A DNA stretch of 64,000 bases from Cardiocondyla obscurior (GCF_019399895.1 NC_091874.1:7256501-7320500); one strand, 5' to 3'. Positions 32,340 to 44,635 are shown, numbered from the stretch's first letter. Notes: generated from the sequence alone by a model not told the origin. Made by a program: numbers and translations.

Positions 32340-32747
32340 ATGGAAGCTTTCAGCTGGATTATGACATACGTCGACGGCATCGAAATAATGCTGGATATGA
32401 TTAAACGTTTGCCCGTCGAAGTTACTGGTATGATATTTGCATTGTTGGATAACAAAACTCTTGGGATTATTTCCAGTGTCAGCAAGACATGGATGGCGAG
32501 ATCCGAATACGAGCGAAAACGGAGACGTCAGTTGCAGCTTACTAAGACCAGGAGGCAACTTTGCAGGTCCAACGGTGGTAAGGTTTTTGAAAGTAAAACG
32601 TTTGTCGTGAATGGACAAAACGGTAGTGTTAGCAGGGAAAAATTGGAATGTTCTCGCCGACATACAAAAACACAAACCGGGAACAAGAAACGCAATAAAT
32701 CAAAAACGAAAAATCTAAGTAAGATTAGTCTTCGAATACAACATTAA
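32340..32747 (+). CDS. Small F-box-like protein, tandem copy 2
   Basis: 135 codons, ~93% identical to copy 1, intact, with the same F-box pattern (KRLPVEVTGMIFALLDNKTL). It starts exactly 1236 bp after copy 1. Most differences are amino-acid replacements (for example EN/EI, A/T, R/M, Y/C, PEW/LEC), which hints at rapid change or relaxed constraint. The ATG is fixed by conservation in both copies. Confidence 0.7.
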   Translation: MEAFSWIMTYVDGIEIMLDMIKRLPVEVTGMIFALLDNKTLGIISSVSKTWMARSEYERKRRRQLQLTKTRRQLCRSNGGKVFESKTFVVNGQNGSVSREKLECSRRHTKTQTGNKKRNKSKTKNLSKISLRIQH

Positions 32748-33720
32748 AGAATAAAATATTAAAATATTTCGCATCTTTCTTAACATTTTTATGTACACCT
32801 AATTCAATAACAATATAGTTTTTGTTAATATTTTGCACTTATATGGCTAACGCTCATTAGTTACTGATCGCGCTTTGTTCGTACGGATGACATCTTAAAA
32901 CGCTTGAGTTTGCAATTTAACTTATTTTTTTTATCCTTATGCATTATCCTATCTCTGTATGTTTGTCTCATCTGTATTTATTAACTTTATTAAAATAATT
33001 TGCTGTTGCTATCCATCAGTTTAAATAATCATTGGCAATTAAAGCAGGAACTTTATTAAATTTATAATTTTCTTCATAATAAAAAATGGCAGACAGGAGG
33101 TTCGGCCTTTTTGTGGGGGGGGCCACACGATTGTTAAAACTAACCTAACCCACCCTATTGTAATTGATGCGTGAATCTTGATACGCTTGGACAGTTATTA
33201 ACCCACGTCAAACTTAAAATGCAAATCTCAAATTATAATTTTGCTTTTTACGATGTGCTATGCATCAGATTTTTATAACCACACCGGATGTATATTAAAA
33301 ATTTTAAATACATCCGACATTCCGCAGTCTGTAAAAGTGAGACGGCAAAAAATTTGTTGCATTGCCCATTTTCAATATTTTTGTTATTATTATATTTCTT
33401 ACCTTTTTTCCATTTTTTTATTATGGACGTAAAAAATTTGTTGCATTGCTTAGTTTCAATATTTTTTATTAGAATTTTTTTTTAATTATTTTTTTTTTAC
33501 TTTCTTTATTCAATTTTTTTTTTACTTTCTTTCGATTTTAAAGATTTGGTTTTGTAACGCCAAGTTTTTTTTTCTTTCTTTACATTACCATGTTATATCA
33601 TATCATATCGGGGCAAACCTAGATCTACATTTGTACTGTTCCACATGGGTTTGCAATATTAACGTTTCATTATTGGGGCGAACCTAGGTCTACGTGTGTA
33701 CGGTTCTACATAGGTTTGTA
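32748..33720. other. AT-rich intergenic DNA
   Basis: No gene seen. Contains a G9 run at 33113 followed by two telomere-like CTAAC units (too few to mean anything), T-rich tracts, and two diverged copies of GGGGC(A/G)AACCTAG(A/G)TCTAC at 33611 and 33677. Confidence 0.5.
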
Positions 33721-34800
33721 ACGTTTAAAATTTTCTAGCTTCTTTAGGTTCTTGGTGCTATTATTTGTTCTCATTAGTTTTATATAGAATATTTGATATT
33801 AAAGTACACATTTATGTTCAAGTTTGGGAGAGTATAAGTTTGGAGGAGTTTTTTTCCGGGCAGCCTTTTTGGTAGGGGGAGTCTTGGTTTTGCTTAAATA
33901 TAATTTTCTAGTTTGTTTGGATTCGGATTTTTGGCGCAATTATTTGATCTCATTATTTTAATACAGAGTATTTGATATTGATTGATTTTGGAAAGTCTTT
34001 TTTTGGGGGAATCTTAGTTTTGCTTAAATATAATTTTCTAGTTTCTTTAAGTTCTTGGTGCAATTATTTGATCTCATTAGTTTTATAAAGAGTATTTTAT
34101 ATTAAAGTACACATTTTATGTTCTATTTTTGGAAAGTCTTTTTTCGATGGAGTCTTGGTTTTGAGGGTCTTTTTTTGAGGAGTCTTGATTTTGCTTAAAT
34201 ATAATTTTCTATTTTCTTCAGGTTCTTGGCGCAATTATTTGATCTCATTATTTTTATAGAGAGTATTTGATATTAATGTACACATTTTATGTTCTATTTT
34301 AAAGGAGTCTTTTTTTGTAGACTTTTTGTAGTTTTTTTTGGGGATTATTTTTTTAGAGAAGTTTTTTTTTGGAGGAGTTCTGCTTTTGGGAGTTTTTTTA
34401 GGGGAGGGGGTTCTTTTTTTGGGGAATCTTTGTTTGAAAAAGTCTTGGTTTTGGAAGAGTCTTTTTATGGAAGAGTCTCGGTTTTGCTTAAAAAGTTTGT
34501 CGAAAATGCTTTTCGCGCGCTTATACTTAGCGCTTTTTTATACTTTTTTTAAAAAAAATGTAATTTTGGGGAGATTTTATTCATTTTGTAGTTTATAATC
34601 AATCAATATTAATGTACACATTTTACGTTCTATTTTGAGGGAGTTTTTTTTTGCAGTCATTTTGTAGGAGTTTTTTTTGAGGATTTTTTTTGGGGGGAAA
34701 TCTTTTTTTGGGGAAATCGTTTTTGGGGAGAGTTTTGTTTTTGGTTAAAATACACATTCTGTTTTATTTTGGGGAGAGTATTGTTGGGGAGTTACATCAA
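33720..34800. repeat. G/T-skewed degenerate tandem repeat
   Basis: Roughly five copies (near 33730, 33900, 34020, 34200 and a decayed one after 34600) of a ~120-240-bp unit with TATAATTTTCTAGTTTCTTT, GCAATTATTTGATCTCATTA and GAGTATTTGATATT, separated by T/G-rich filler such as GGAGTCTTGGTTTTG. The plus strand is extremely poor in C. Reading frames here are composition artefacts. Confidence 0.65.
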
Positions 34801-34866
34801 TCTAGAGACACGTTAGTACTTTGCGTTACATATAATATGCAGCAAAACTGACCATATTATTACACT

Positions 34867-35550
34867 TGTTAAAAGATTTTAATTTAGTAATTAATCATGT
34901 CACCGCCGCGGAGGCAGCACCTCGTGGCCGATCGCCGGCGACGGATCGATATCGATCCGTCGTTCGATAATTGCCTCCGATTATCGAAGGCGTTGCCGGC
35001 TCGAGGCTTATCAGTGTTCACTCAGCCGTGCTAAGCATCATCTCGTGTGCAACAACGTGCAGTGTGCCTCTCTCAGAATTCTTACTCATCGTTCAACTCA
35101 TCGTTCAACTCATCGCCTTGTCTCCAGTACAACTCATCCAGATCATCTTCGCAGTGTGCAACACGCCAAGAATCTTCTGGAAGACATCACCTTGCAGCAC
35201 GAGGCGTGTTGAACCTCGTGCTCAGTAGCTCATCACATCTCGCAGCGTGTGAACTCACGATTAATATTATTGTGACTCATTGTTTAACTCAGTGCGAGTT
35301 TTCAAGAACAGTTAAACAGACAGATATCAATTTAAAGACTAACTCAAGCGTGAAACTCATTTATAGATTCTGTGCGGATCTCATCTACTGGCCACGTGCT
35401 CAACGTGTGTCTCCGCGTAACTCGCATATTCGAAGGACTAACACCCGCCTTTTCGCGTTAAATAAACCGGCCACGACCGCGTAACATCCCCGCGGCGTTA
35501 ATTGCAATTCTCATTTGTAAAACTTATATTATAAGTTTGATTTTTATACA
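34867..35550 (+). mobile_element. LTR-like repeat, copy 1 (684 bp)
   Basis: Diverged homologue of the solo LTR at 43977-44635: both start TGTTAAAAGATT and end TTTATACA, and share the GC-rich block TGTCACCGCCGCGG, CGGATCGATATCGATC and CCGGCCACGACCGCGTAA. No target duplication is seen (ACACT left, GAGGT right), so this may be one LTR of a broken element whose internal part follows. Confidence 0.7.
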
Positions 35551-35911
35551 GAGGTGAATCCTTATTCTCTGGGATTGAACCAGACGTGATTATTCGCTTA
35601 TGGAGGATAATGAGGGTAATTATAAAATATTTAACTCAGAATTTCAAAACAAAATTTAACAATTTTATTACTAGTCATTGTGATAAAAATTATAAAACCA
35701 AGATTTAACGTTTCGGCAGATATAATTAACAATTTAAATATTAGTTGTTCTGTTTAAAATATAAAAATAAAATTATCGTTCTGACAGAAAAAATTAAAAA
35801 GTAAGAAAATGGGTTTAGTCTGATTAATAAATATAAATTTAACATTGCGAAAGAACCGAGTGTGTGTTTACAGAAAAATGTGTGTGTGTGTGTGTGTGTG
35901 TAAATGTTTTA
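35551..35911. other. AT-rich segment after LTR copy 1
   Basis: No gene seen. Ends with a (TG)n run at 35880-35901. Confidence 0.4.
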
Positions 35912-36648
35912 ATCCAGGGTGATCTCGTCGATCTCTATCACCCTCGCTGTAGTTCTTGGGAAGACCAGGTCGATCAGTCGCATCGGGGCCAGGAAAGGAA
36001 ATTCTACCCCGGGATAATATATAAGAAAGTGAGAATCAGGAGCAGAACGAGCTGCCTGTCTCCTGATCTCTTCTGGCTCAAAATGGTCAGGGCCAATGGA
36101 GAAGGCCCTTTCCGGAACAGGATCTGTTTACTGAGTACAGGCCCTGCGCAGGAGCTCCAGAAGAGGGTCTCTAACCTCTCTTGGTTCCAGATGCTCCTCG
36201 AGAACCTCAATACTCGGGACGGGAGATGGAGGTTGATCGGGAAGGTCTACTTTTGGGAGAGAGATGAATTCATCTTCGCCCAGGGAGTCGGCTTCCTCGG
36301 GTTCGAACGGAAAAGGAGGCGGTGAGAGAGGAGAGAAACAGGTCGAGACTCACCTCCGGGAAACCGTGGTTCGGAGATGAGGGAAGAATTCGGGGTATAC
36401 GAAGGAGTCGTGGGGCGGAATTGTTCCGATCCCGGCTCCGTAGACTGACTTGAAAAATTGATCTCGGAGGTTGAATTTTCGGTCGGAACGTTTAGGATCT
36501 CTTCTTCTTCCGGGACATATCCGTGTAACGGTTCCGGATCGCCGTGGATAGGTGACGGTGGCGGAGGGCCCGGACGAGGAGACCAAGGTCTCTCTTCGTG
36601 GCGCGCGGGAGAGACAAACACCTCTTCGCTTGGCGCCGCCGCGAGCAA
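35912..36648 (-). pseudogene. Unrecognised Pro/Glu-rich coding relic
   Basis: On the minus strand two GC-rich frames are open: 36648-36247 (133 codons, rich in P, S and E, e.g. RPGPPPPSPIHGDPE) and, in another frame, about 36330-35912, interrupted by one TAA near 36132. The second ends with an orderly stretch (FPFLAPMRLIDLVF, VIEIDEITLD). Composition differs sharply from the AT-rich surroundings. It lies just inside LTR copy 1, so it may be the remains of a retroelement protein, but I recognise no family. Confidence 0.35.
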
Positions 36649-36659
36649 GTATTGAATGA

Positions 36660-37790
36660 AGAAGCGGCGGACCAGCTCCCTCAGATTTTTAATCTGTTTA
36701 TTCCGTCGCGCCCGGCTTTTCTTCAGAGTTTTCTTATTTAGAGATTTTACTAAAATTATTAATTTTTTTTAATTCGATTGAACAGAATTTTGGAATGTTT
36801 AAGAAAGAATGGAGTGAAGGAGATTCGTCACCGACGATTTCCGAAAGCCTCGACTCGTCCATGAGTGAATCCACGTAATCTATCTTTGGCGAGAATTGCT
36901 TGCCGATTCTTTAGCCGTGGACAGTCGCCAAATTTCCAGCAGTATTTCGCGGCGTTAACCACAGAAAATTGCTAGTTATTCGACAGCGTGTCCCGGCCGA
37001 TGTTCGGAAGCAGGCATTCTCACACATTTAACAGATCACAGGAACAATCAGAACAGAATCAAAACCGCGGAATCTTGACTCGGACATTTCTTTCTCTTTT
37101 AGATAACACTTTGAAAACAATTAGTTTGGAAAATACATTTAGTGGAATCGTATTTCGCGGGGATACATATTGAAACGTAGATACTTACTTTGTAGGAGAT
37201 CTTCTAACGGCTTCTTCGATACCTGGTGGTTCGACTTGCACACTCTAACACTCACGTTAATTTCAAGTAAACTGAGTCGGTTGTAGCTGAGATGCAAGAG
37301 AGCGTGTTCCGCCAAAGCACAAGATCTTATAAGCTCGGAAAAGGGGAGGACTCTTCCTGAATTTTCACTTTTCCGAAATTCTAATCTCTCATTTGCAAAG
37401 CTTATTCCTCCACTTTTTCTATCTCAAAATTATTGGGCATTCGCACCTTATCCCTTCTCTACCTCTCAAACTTCTAAGTTTTCGCCCTTAGTTTCTAAAT
37501 TTTGGTGAGGAGTTCCCGAAATCCATTGGTTTTAAGAAAATAATATGCCTACGAAGCACCCCCGCTTCAACAAGTTATCCCTTCCAAGCCTTCCAGAATT
37601 TTACTATCATTTCCATCGAGGGAATGTGGGGAAACTTTTACCTTCCATATGACATATGGTTATCTGGCTTTATTGCCTTTGTCTGCGCCACATACTCCGG
37701 TAATTACGGGCCTCGCGCGCCCTTGGTTTTTCTAAAGCTCAGGAGCTGTACGCAATTACAATTTTAAGAAAAAGTTATTTTTTTTTTCCT
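36660..37790. other. Non-coding segment, unassigned
   Basis: Moderate GC, no convincing gene or terminal repeats. Possibly further retroelement debris. Confidence 0.35.
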
Positions 37791-37792
37791 GT

Positions 37793-38392
37793 GACAGACA
37801 GGTTATCAAAGTTGAAATATTTATGAGCCCCTAAGGTTTTGATTTTTTGTATTATGTCTAGATAAATTCTTTGTCTGACTTTCGTTGGCGCCCGTTTACA
37901 ATTTGTTGCATGTTTTTTATGCTTTCACGCAACAAATTGTCCCGGAATATGTCGACGTCTGATGAATTATCTTCTGAAAGGCTCTGAAGTTTTTTTTTTT
38001 ATGTTACAATAGACTACGGTCTACCTTCCCCTTAACTAAAATTTTAATATACGTCGAAAAAAAGAGACGCGGAGTCGGAGACGTAACACTTATGATGGAC
38101 AGGCTATCAGAGTTGAAATATTTATGAGCCCCTTAGGTTTTGATTTTTTGTGTTATGTTTAGACAAATTTCTTTGTCTGATTTTCGTTGACGCCCGTTTA
38201 CAATTTGTTGCATGTTTTTTATGCTTTCACGCAACAACTTGTCCCGGAATATGTTAGTATTTTATGAATTGCCTTTTTGAAAGGTTCTGAAGTTTTTTTT
38301 GTATTGCAATGGACTACGGTCTACCTCCCCCTTAACTAAATTTTCTAATATATGTCGAAAAAAAAGACGCGGAATCGGAGACGTAACAAGGT
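37793..38392. repeat. Two-copy tandem repeat, ~301-bp period
   Basis: Copy 1 about 37793-38091, copy 2 about 38092-38392; both contain GTTGAAATATTTATGAGCCC, CGCCCGTTTACAATTTGTTG, GACTACGGTCTACC and end GAGACGTAACA. On the minus strand each begins TGTTACGTCTCCGA, reminiscent of an LTR start. The second copy abuts the Helitron/USP fragment. Confidence 0.75.
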
Positions 38393-39850
38393 ATTGAAAT
38401 AAATAAATTATTAAAACAAATTGTTTTTGTATATTGACACGTAACACACCGAGTAGTAGAAGTTACTTCATACTCCACTGATTCTCTTATACACTTGTAC
38501 CTTGTACACAAAGTTGTTAAAAAATTGATTCCATCTAGTTTTATATTCATCGAAAACGATTTTTCTAAATCTTGTCGAACATCATATGTATTTAAATTAC
38601 TCATTCCATATTCATACCGATGCATTAACATACGTAGAATATTTGATTTATCACAATTAAGCAGTTGCTTTCTAATAGCACTTAAATGAAATAGACATTG
38701 AATAACCCTATTAGCGTAACATGCGACATTATCTGTATTTTGAAAACCACGTAAAACCCAAGTGGTATTTATTTGTAACGTTTGATTTTGCTGACCATTC
38801 TCTTGAACAGCTTCGACTAGTTTAGATTGTATCCATAGAATATCTTTCACTTTGGGACAACGTTCTTTTTGAATAGCAATTATTTCTGCCTCTGGTTTGT
38901 ACTTATACCTTAGTCGATTATATTCCTCAATAGCTTTTTCGTCAGCTGTCACTTTAGAAAAATCAAAGTTAATCAAATGCAATCCTTCCACAGTTGTTAC
39001 TCGAAACAATGCAACGTAAGATTGACCACAATTAAATATAGAATTGCCTATATCAATAACAGCAATCTGTAAACTCAATCCTTGACATTTTTGAATAGTT
39101 ATTCCATAACTCAGACACAGTGGAAATTGTTTTCTGACAACAAATGCTTTATCCACTACTTCAAATTTGATGGTCACTCTCTCAATAAAATATTCTAATC
39201 CTGAGAGTAAAAGAAGTTTGATTTTTTTAATACAATCGGTAGATACGTCTCGTACAACTAAAACTACTATAGCTATTGTACCATTTATTAAACCCAAAGA
39301 AGCATCGATATTACGTCTTATCATAACTTTTGCTCCAATTTTAATTACAATTTCTTTTGAAAGTCCAGCAGTTTTTAAATTATCATCGTCATTATTTGAT
39401 AATACTTTTAATACTTTTTTTTTTTAATATGAAGTACAGTCAATTGTATCTTCAGCAATTAGTAATATCTCTTTCGATTCAATGCGACTTAACATAGCTG
39501 GAATAAGAGCGTCACACATATGACGAGTAGGTAATAGACAAACAGTATTCAATGAACGATTAATAATAAAATCACATATTTCCTTTAATCTAGATTCAAT
39601 AGAATCACCTTTAAAAATTATTTTTCTATTTTCAAGTAAGCACGATCAGTCGTTGTTAATGTACCAATACGAATTCTCGACAACAATTGCCTATATGTAT
39701 CGTCTTCTTGCTGACGCACATTGTCAATTCATCATAATGAAATAACGTAGTCCACAAATTAACAGCAGTTATAGAACCAACGCATTTGTTAATTTTATTA
39801 TTTAATATTTGCATAAAAACGCAATCTTCACGTACAGGAGGCAATTGAAG
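38393..39850 (-). pseudogene. Helitron Pif1-type helicase C-terminus joined to a USP-like protease segment
   Basis: Reading down the minus strand, Pif1/RecD-like helicase motifs appear with frameshifts: QLPPVRED region near 39830, NTVCLLPTRH near 39530, MIRRNIDASLGLINGTI at 39324, and FPLCLSYGITIQKCQGLSLQ with SYVALFRVTTVEGL, typical of Helitron helicases. The same frame then runs into RGFQNTDNVACYANRVIQC, resembling the Cys box of ubiquitin-specific proteases (GLxNxGNTCYxNS), and a Zn-like C..C pair (CVTCQYTKTIC). It stops at the junction with the 301-bp repeat. Several shifts and truncation at both ends mark it as a fragment. Confidence 0.8.
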
Positions 39851-40371
39851 TGTTACGTCAGGAAAGGAAATATTTTTAAAAGGAAGGTTACCGCTTTTCG
39901 GCAGCTAAGGAAATGGCTCGAGAGCAGGTAAGGAGGAGGAAAAGAGTTTGGAAAGAGAGACGCAACTACCGATCTTTGCGTGACGCGTGCGATTCGGCGC
40001 CACGTGTATTTAGCGTTAGGAATAGATTTAAGCAACAAAAGATTTGAGTTAGCGCGATTTTTGTTCTTTTAAAGGAAAAAATTTTAATTCTTGTTCCCAG
40101 GGAAAGAACCGGAGGTGGTTTCACAGCAAATGGGTTCCAGGGTTTATTTTAAAAATGTTAAAATGTAGGTTTGCAACTTTAAAAAAATTAAACATTTATT
40201 ACAAACTAATTAATACAAAAAAATAAAACAAAGAAAATAAGAAATAATAAAGAAAAAATAATTATTTTTTATTTTAAAAATAAATAGGTAATTTTATCAA
40301 TTCATGAGAATAATATTACAGAGCGCAAATGTGAACAAATAAAAAGATATAAAAAAAAATGTGAATATTTA
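39851..40371. other. Unassigned segment beginning TGTTACGTCAGG
   Basis: No gene seen. The boundary with the Helitron fragment again carries TGTTACGTC, as at the 301-bp repeat, so part of it may be an LTR of the same family. Confidence 0.3.
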
Positions 40372-40373
40372 TA

Positions 40374-40826
40374 CAGAGTGTCCCATACCTCATGACCCAC
40401 CCGGGAGACATGAGTAGTTTTAATTATTTTGAACAAGAAAGTCTCATACCATTTTTTAATTTGGGCGTTTATTTGCGAGAAATCAACGTTTGAAAATTTA
40501 TTATATTCTACCGAGAGCGAGACGATGCGACGACGCGTGAGTGACACGATGCGATTGTACTTAAATTCGCTCGCACGTCTTCGCATCGTGTCACTCGCGC
40601 GTCGTCGCATCGTCTCGCTCGCGTGATGTCTTTAACCACGCCTCGCGTATCGCCGCACCGCTCGCTCGTGCGTCGTCGCATCGTCTCGCTCTCAGTCAGA
40701 TATAATAAATTTTCAAACGTTGATTTCTCGTAAATAAACGCCCAAATTAAAAAATGGACTTTCTTGTTCAAAATAATTAGAACTACCTATGTCTTCCGGG
40801 TGGGTCATGAGGTATGAGACACCCTG
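40374..40826. mobile_element. 453-bp foldback MITE
   Basis: Ends CAGAGTGTCCCATACCTCAT and the complement CAGGGTGTCTCATACCTCAT, flanked by TA. Arms of about 165 bp are near-identical inverted repeats; the centre is a repetitive block of GCGACGACGCG / CACTCGCG type. No coding capacity. Confidence 0.88.
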
Positions 40827-40889
40827 TATACTGGACACCGGAACAAATTTTTTTATATAAAGAATTTATAAAAAAACGACATAACAGGT

Positions 40890-43420
40890 AGTCTTAGTAT
40901 TGACGCAACCGGTTCGTTAATAAAATCGCTCGCGAAACCAGACGGATCTAAAAGCCCTATATTTTTATACCAAGCGGTAGCAACAATAAGAAAAAAAATA
41001 TTACCTGTTTTTCAGATGATATCTGAAAAACATGATACTAATATTTTAACATATTGGATGAGAGAGTGGTTGCGTTCAGGGGTGCCGTGTCCTAAACAGA
41101 TAGTGACAGACTATTCATTGGCGCTTTTTAATGCCGTTGCTCTTGCATTTAATAATATCGACTTACAAAATTATATGGAATACTGTTTGAAAATGCCTAC
41201 AGATAAAAATTCGATAACCTGCAAAATACGCATCGACATTGCACACATAATAAAATTAGTATGCCGATGGCCGTGTTTTAACAATAAGCAAAATAGCGCT
41301 AAAGATTTTTTTGTACGATGTGTTAGCATTTTATCTAAATGTTCAACCATTAATGATTTTTGTCGCATCTGTACAGATGTATTAATTGTAGCTTTCTCGA
41401 GTTCAGAAGGCATAGAGAACATTGATAATGGATGTTACAGTGCGCAACGCAGACTTCTCCATATCATAAAAACTGATACTAATATAACCAATACTTCAGA
41501 GTCTGATTTGTTTGCGTCATTTAACAATTCTGAAGACGATGAAACTTTAAATATGGTATGCGGTCAAAAAGTTCTTCAATTTTCACAATCTATTGAAATA
41601 GACAGTAAGAAAGAAAACAGTGGAACTCGTCCTAATCCATATTATTGCCCTGATTTTGGAGTTTGTTTTCTAAAATTAAGTAGACATTTTTTATTGTGAC
41701 CGCCGTTATGTCCACAACTTCGGAAAATTTGGTTGCATCTTCCGCTTGTAGTGAGGAATATTTTCGCAAAATAAAAAATTTTATACTTAAAGATGTCGCA
41801 TCAATTCGAGCAGATAAATTTATTATTTTACATTTGCGATCTTTGGCGAGGACAATGAAATTATTGCATGCTTCTAATAATATTTCATTGGAAAAAACAA
41901 TTAATTTAGATTATTACAACGTAGTTCGCAAAACCGAAACAATAAAGGTAAAAGAAATTCTGGATAGTATTAATTGTAACAATTCTAACACCGATGAAAG
42001 TGACAATGTTATCAATATATCACAAGATGTAACAGATGCCAGTCATGCCAGTTTTTTAAATGAAATTGAATCGTGGAGAGGGTTAAATGCGACAAAAAAG
42101 CGAGGGAAATATTTAACTGTTTGCCCAGAAATTGAAAATTTGCATAAGAGACCTAAATGCAGTAATGTTGCTCATTTCCTACAAAATGGAAATGCTTTAT
42201 CTTCTGTTAAAGTTGGAAATAAACGTGTCATGGTCAAGAACACATGTCCCTTTGATGCGACCATACAGTGCATTATTGCCGCTTACAATGAATGGATAAA
42301 CTATCATAAATATGTTGATCAATTGTGTAATTGAATTTTCCAACTAATTACGAAAATAAGTACGACAGGAGTTACACAAAAAATATTGTTGCACCAGGTA
42401 ACGGTGCAAGGGGTCCGTCCTCCCGGAACACTTGTATACCCACGAGGGGACAATAAATAGACTTCTTTTTATTATAACTGACTTTATTCTCTTCCTTGAA
42501 ACCGTACAGGCGTCGGGCAGCGTTACCGCGTCGTAGCTGTTATCAGAATAACCCGCGGACGTTCGGCGGCCGCGGGTTTTATACGCGACTGTTGCTAAGG
42601 CGGAAAAGCAACAGTCCGCGGATTTTGGGCACATAGGACAGTGACCGCGTTCGGTCATTGCCTATGTGAAAAGTGCAAGGCGTCGATCAGTCAGCGGATT
42701 CCGCGATCGGAAGATCCAATTGACGCCGGTTGTTAACCCGGCCTGCGCATTTGCGGGCGCGGCTTTGCTGTTGCCAGGGTCGGGTTACAACAATATATAG
42801 TGAAAGAGCAGAGATAATGAGTTGCATTGTGTTGTTAAAAAATAATATTATGGATAGCGTCAAAAATATTTCATTTATAATTTCAAAATAATGCACGATG
42901 TGCCATCGTTAGAATGTACATATATTTGTGACGATTGTACATTTAAAGAAACACATATAAGTCCTATATTACAAGTAAATGCCATTCCATTATAAAGACA
43001 AGGTATGAAAAGACTCCAAGAAGCGGTGCAATGTTATAAAACGCAAAATGTTATTTGCAACCAATGCAAGAACACAAACAACCGCTCAATCTACACCGGT
43101 GAAGAACATATGTTCATCGATATCGAATACATTGAGAATGAAATTTTGGCATCACGGTTAGGCTATCCTGAGTCGAATAAAACATTTACATTGGCTTAAT
43201 TATTAACCGATTTAGAATTTTGCCAAAACGAATATAAACTTGTTGCAGTTATAGTATTTATACATATACCAGGGAGCATTGAACACTATATAACTTTTAT
43301 AAAAAAGATTTAAAAAAACTGGCAAAAGTACGATGATCTTACAACAAATAAAAAAATATCTTCAGTAACAAGTCGCAAACTTTACCAAAAAAGAAGCATT
43401 CACGTTCTATATTATGTAAA
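40890..43420 (+). pseudogene. NOF/Mutator-like transposase with C-terminal cysteine-protease-like domain, broken
   Basis: The first frame opens with SIDATGSLIKSLAKPDG (DATG, first Asp) near 40893, then WMREWLRSGVPCPKQ, VTDYSLALFNA (second Asp) and RIDIAHIIKLVCRWPCF, resembling NOF-like MULE transposases of arthropods. A 1-bp loss near 41695 shifts the frame; the next segment reaches VKNTCPFDATIQCI, a possible catalytic Cys of a ubiquitin-protease-like fold. A solo LTR interrupts at 42387-42792, after which fragments continue: zinc-like CNQC near 43056, and GSIEHYITFIKK with WQKYDDL near 43274-43335, fitting the His region. Stops and shifts make it non-functional. Family assignment is moderate. 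Confidence 0.65.
42387..42792. mobile_element. Solo LTR (406 bp) inside the NOF-like relic
   Basis: Starts TGTTGCACCAGG, ends GGGTTACAACA, with 4-bp duplication ATAT (42383-42386 and 42793-42796). It is much more GC-rich than the surroundings. No internal retroelement sequence is attached. Confidence 0.85.
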
Positions 43421-43439
43421 AAAATAAAATTTAAACATG

Positions 43440-43971
43440 TACCTTTTATATATTATAAACATCTTTATTTAAAAAGAAAATAAAAACAATAATAAAAACA
43501 AGAAAATTAAAACCAAAAAAACAAAAAATAAAAACAAAAAAATTAAAAAAAATTAAAAAAATAAAAAACAAAAAAAAACAAAAAAAACTACTACAAACAA
43601 CTACAAACGATTCTCTAACGATCTGCGCAAGCGGATTTCAAATATCTTAAAAAATGGCAAAGTTGGCATTTTACAATAACGTTAATTGTTAATAACTTTT
43701 AAACCGTTTAACTACAAACAAAAGTAAAACTACTACAAGCAACTACAAACGATTCTCTAGCTACCTGCGCAAGCGGATTTCAAATATCTTAAAAAATGAC
43801 AAAGTTGGCGTTTTGCAATAACATTAATTGTTAATAAATTTTGAACCGTTGAACTACAAATGAAAGTAAAACTACTACAAATAATTCTCTAGCTACCTGC
43901 GCAAGCGGATTTCAAATATCTTAATCTCGGGTGCTACTCTTTTTTTAAATATTTTATAATAATAATTAACG
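43440..43971. repeat. A-rich low-complexity DNA and a ~140-bp tandem repeat
   Basis: 43480-43590 is a nearly pure A/C/T tract of AAAAACAAAA type. From about 43585 three copies (43588, 43728, 43870) of a ~140-bp unit share AACTACTACAA, CTGCGCAAGCGGATTTCAAA and GTTAATTGTTAATAA. The repeat resumes at 44641 after the solo LTR. Confidence 0.7.
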
Positions 43972-43976
43972 GAACT

Positions 43977-44635
43977 TGTTAAAAGATTTGAATTTGGTGA
44001 TTAGTTATGTCACCGCCGCGGGGGCAGCACCTCGTGGCCGATCGCCGGCGACGGATCGATATCGATCTGTCGTTCGATAATTTGCCTCCGATTCTCGAAG
44101 GCGTTGCCGGCTCGAGACTTTCATTGTTCGTTCAGCTGTGCCTAGCATCGCCTCGTGCGTAACGACGTGCAGTGTGCAACTCTCTTGGAAAATTACTCAT
44201 CGTGCGACTCATCCGAAAACTCAAGCTTTGTCTTCAGTGCAACTCAACCAGAGCATCCTCGCCGTGTGCAACACACAAAGGAACATCTGGAAGACATCAT
44301 CCTGCAGCACGAGGGGTGTTGAACCTCGTGCTCAGTAACTCGTCTGATCTTGCAGCGTGATCTCACGATTAATAGAATTGTGACTTTGTTAAACTCAGTG
44401 CGGGAATACAAAAACAATCAAAAGACTCTCGACTCAAGAAAAAACTTAGATATACTCATTCTAGACTCAGAGCGCATTACTCAAGACGAACACGTGCTCA
44501 CCGCGTGCTTCCGCGTGGCTCGCATACAAGGGACTTACACCCGCCTGTTCGCATAAATTCAAACCGGCCACGACCGCGTAATATCCCCACGGCGTTTTCG
44601 TAAATTCTCATTTGTAAAACTCAAAAATTTATACA
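43977..44635 (+). mobile_element. Solo LTR (659 bp), copy 2 of the family at 34867
   Basis: TGTTAAAAGATT...TTTATACA with a clean 5-bp duplication GAACT (43972-43976 and 44636-44640). It is inserted in the CTACAAAC-type repeat, which continues on the other side. Confidence 0.88.

Noticed and set aside
33110..33160. Telomere-like CTAACCTAACC.
   Set aside because: Only two units; too short to mean a telomeric tract.
33720..34600. Glycine/phenylalanine-rich reading frames around 34289-34598.
   Set aside because: They arise from C-poor G/T-rich tandem DNA; no start context or domain.
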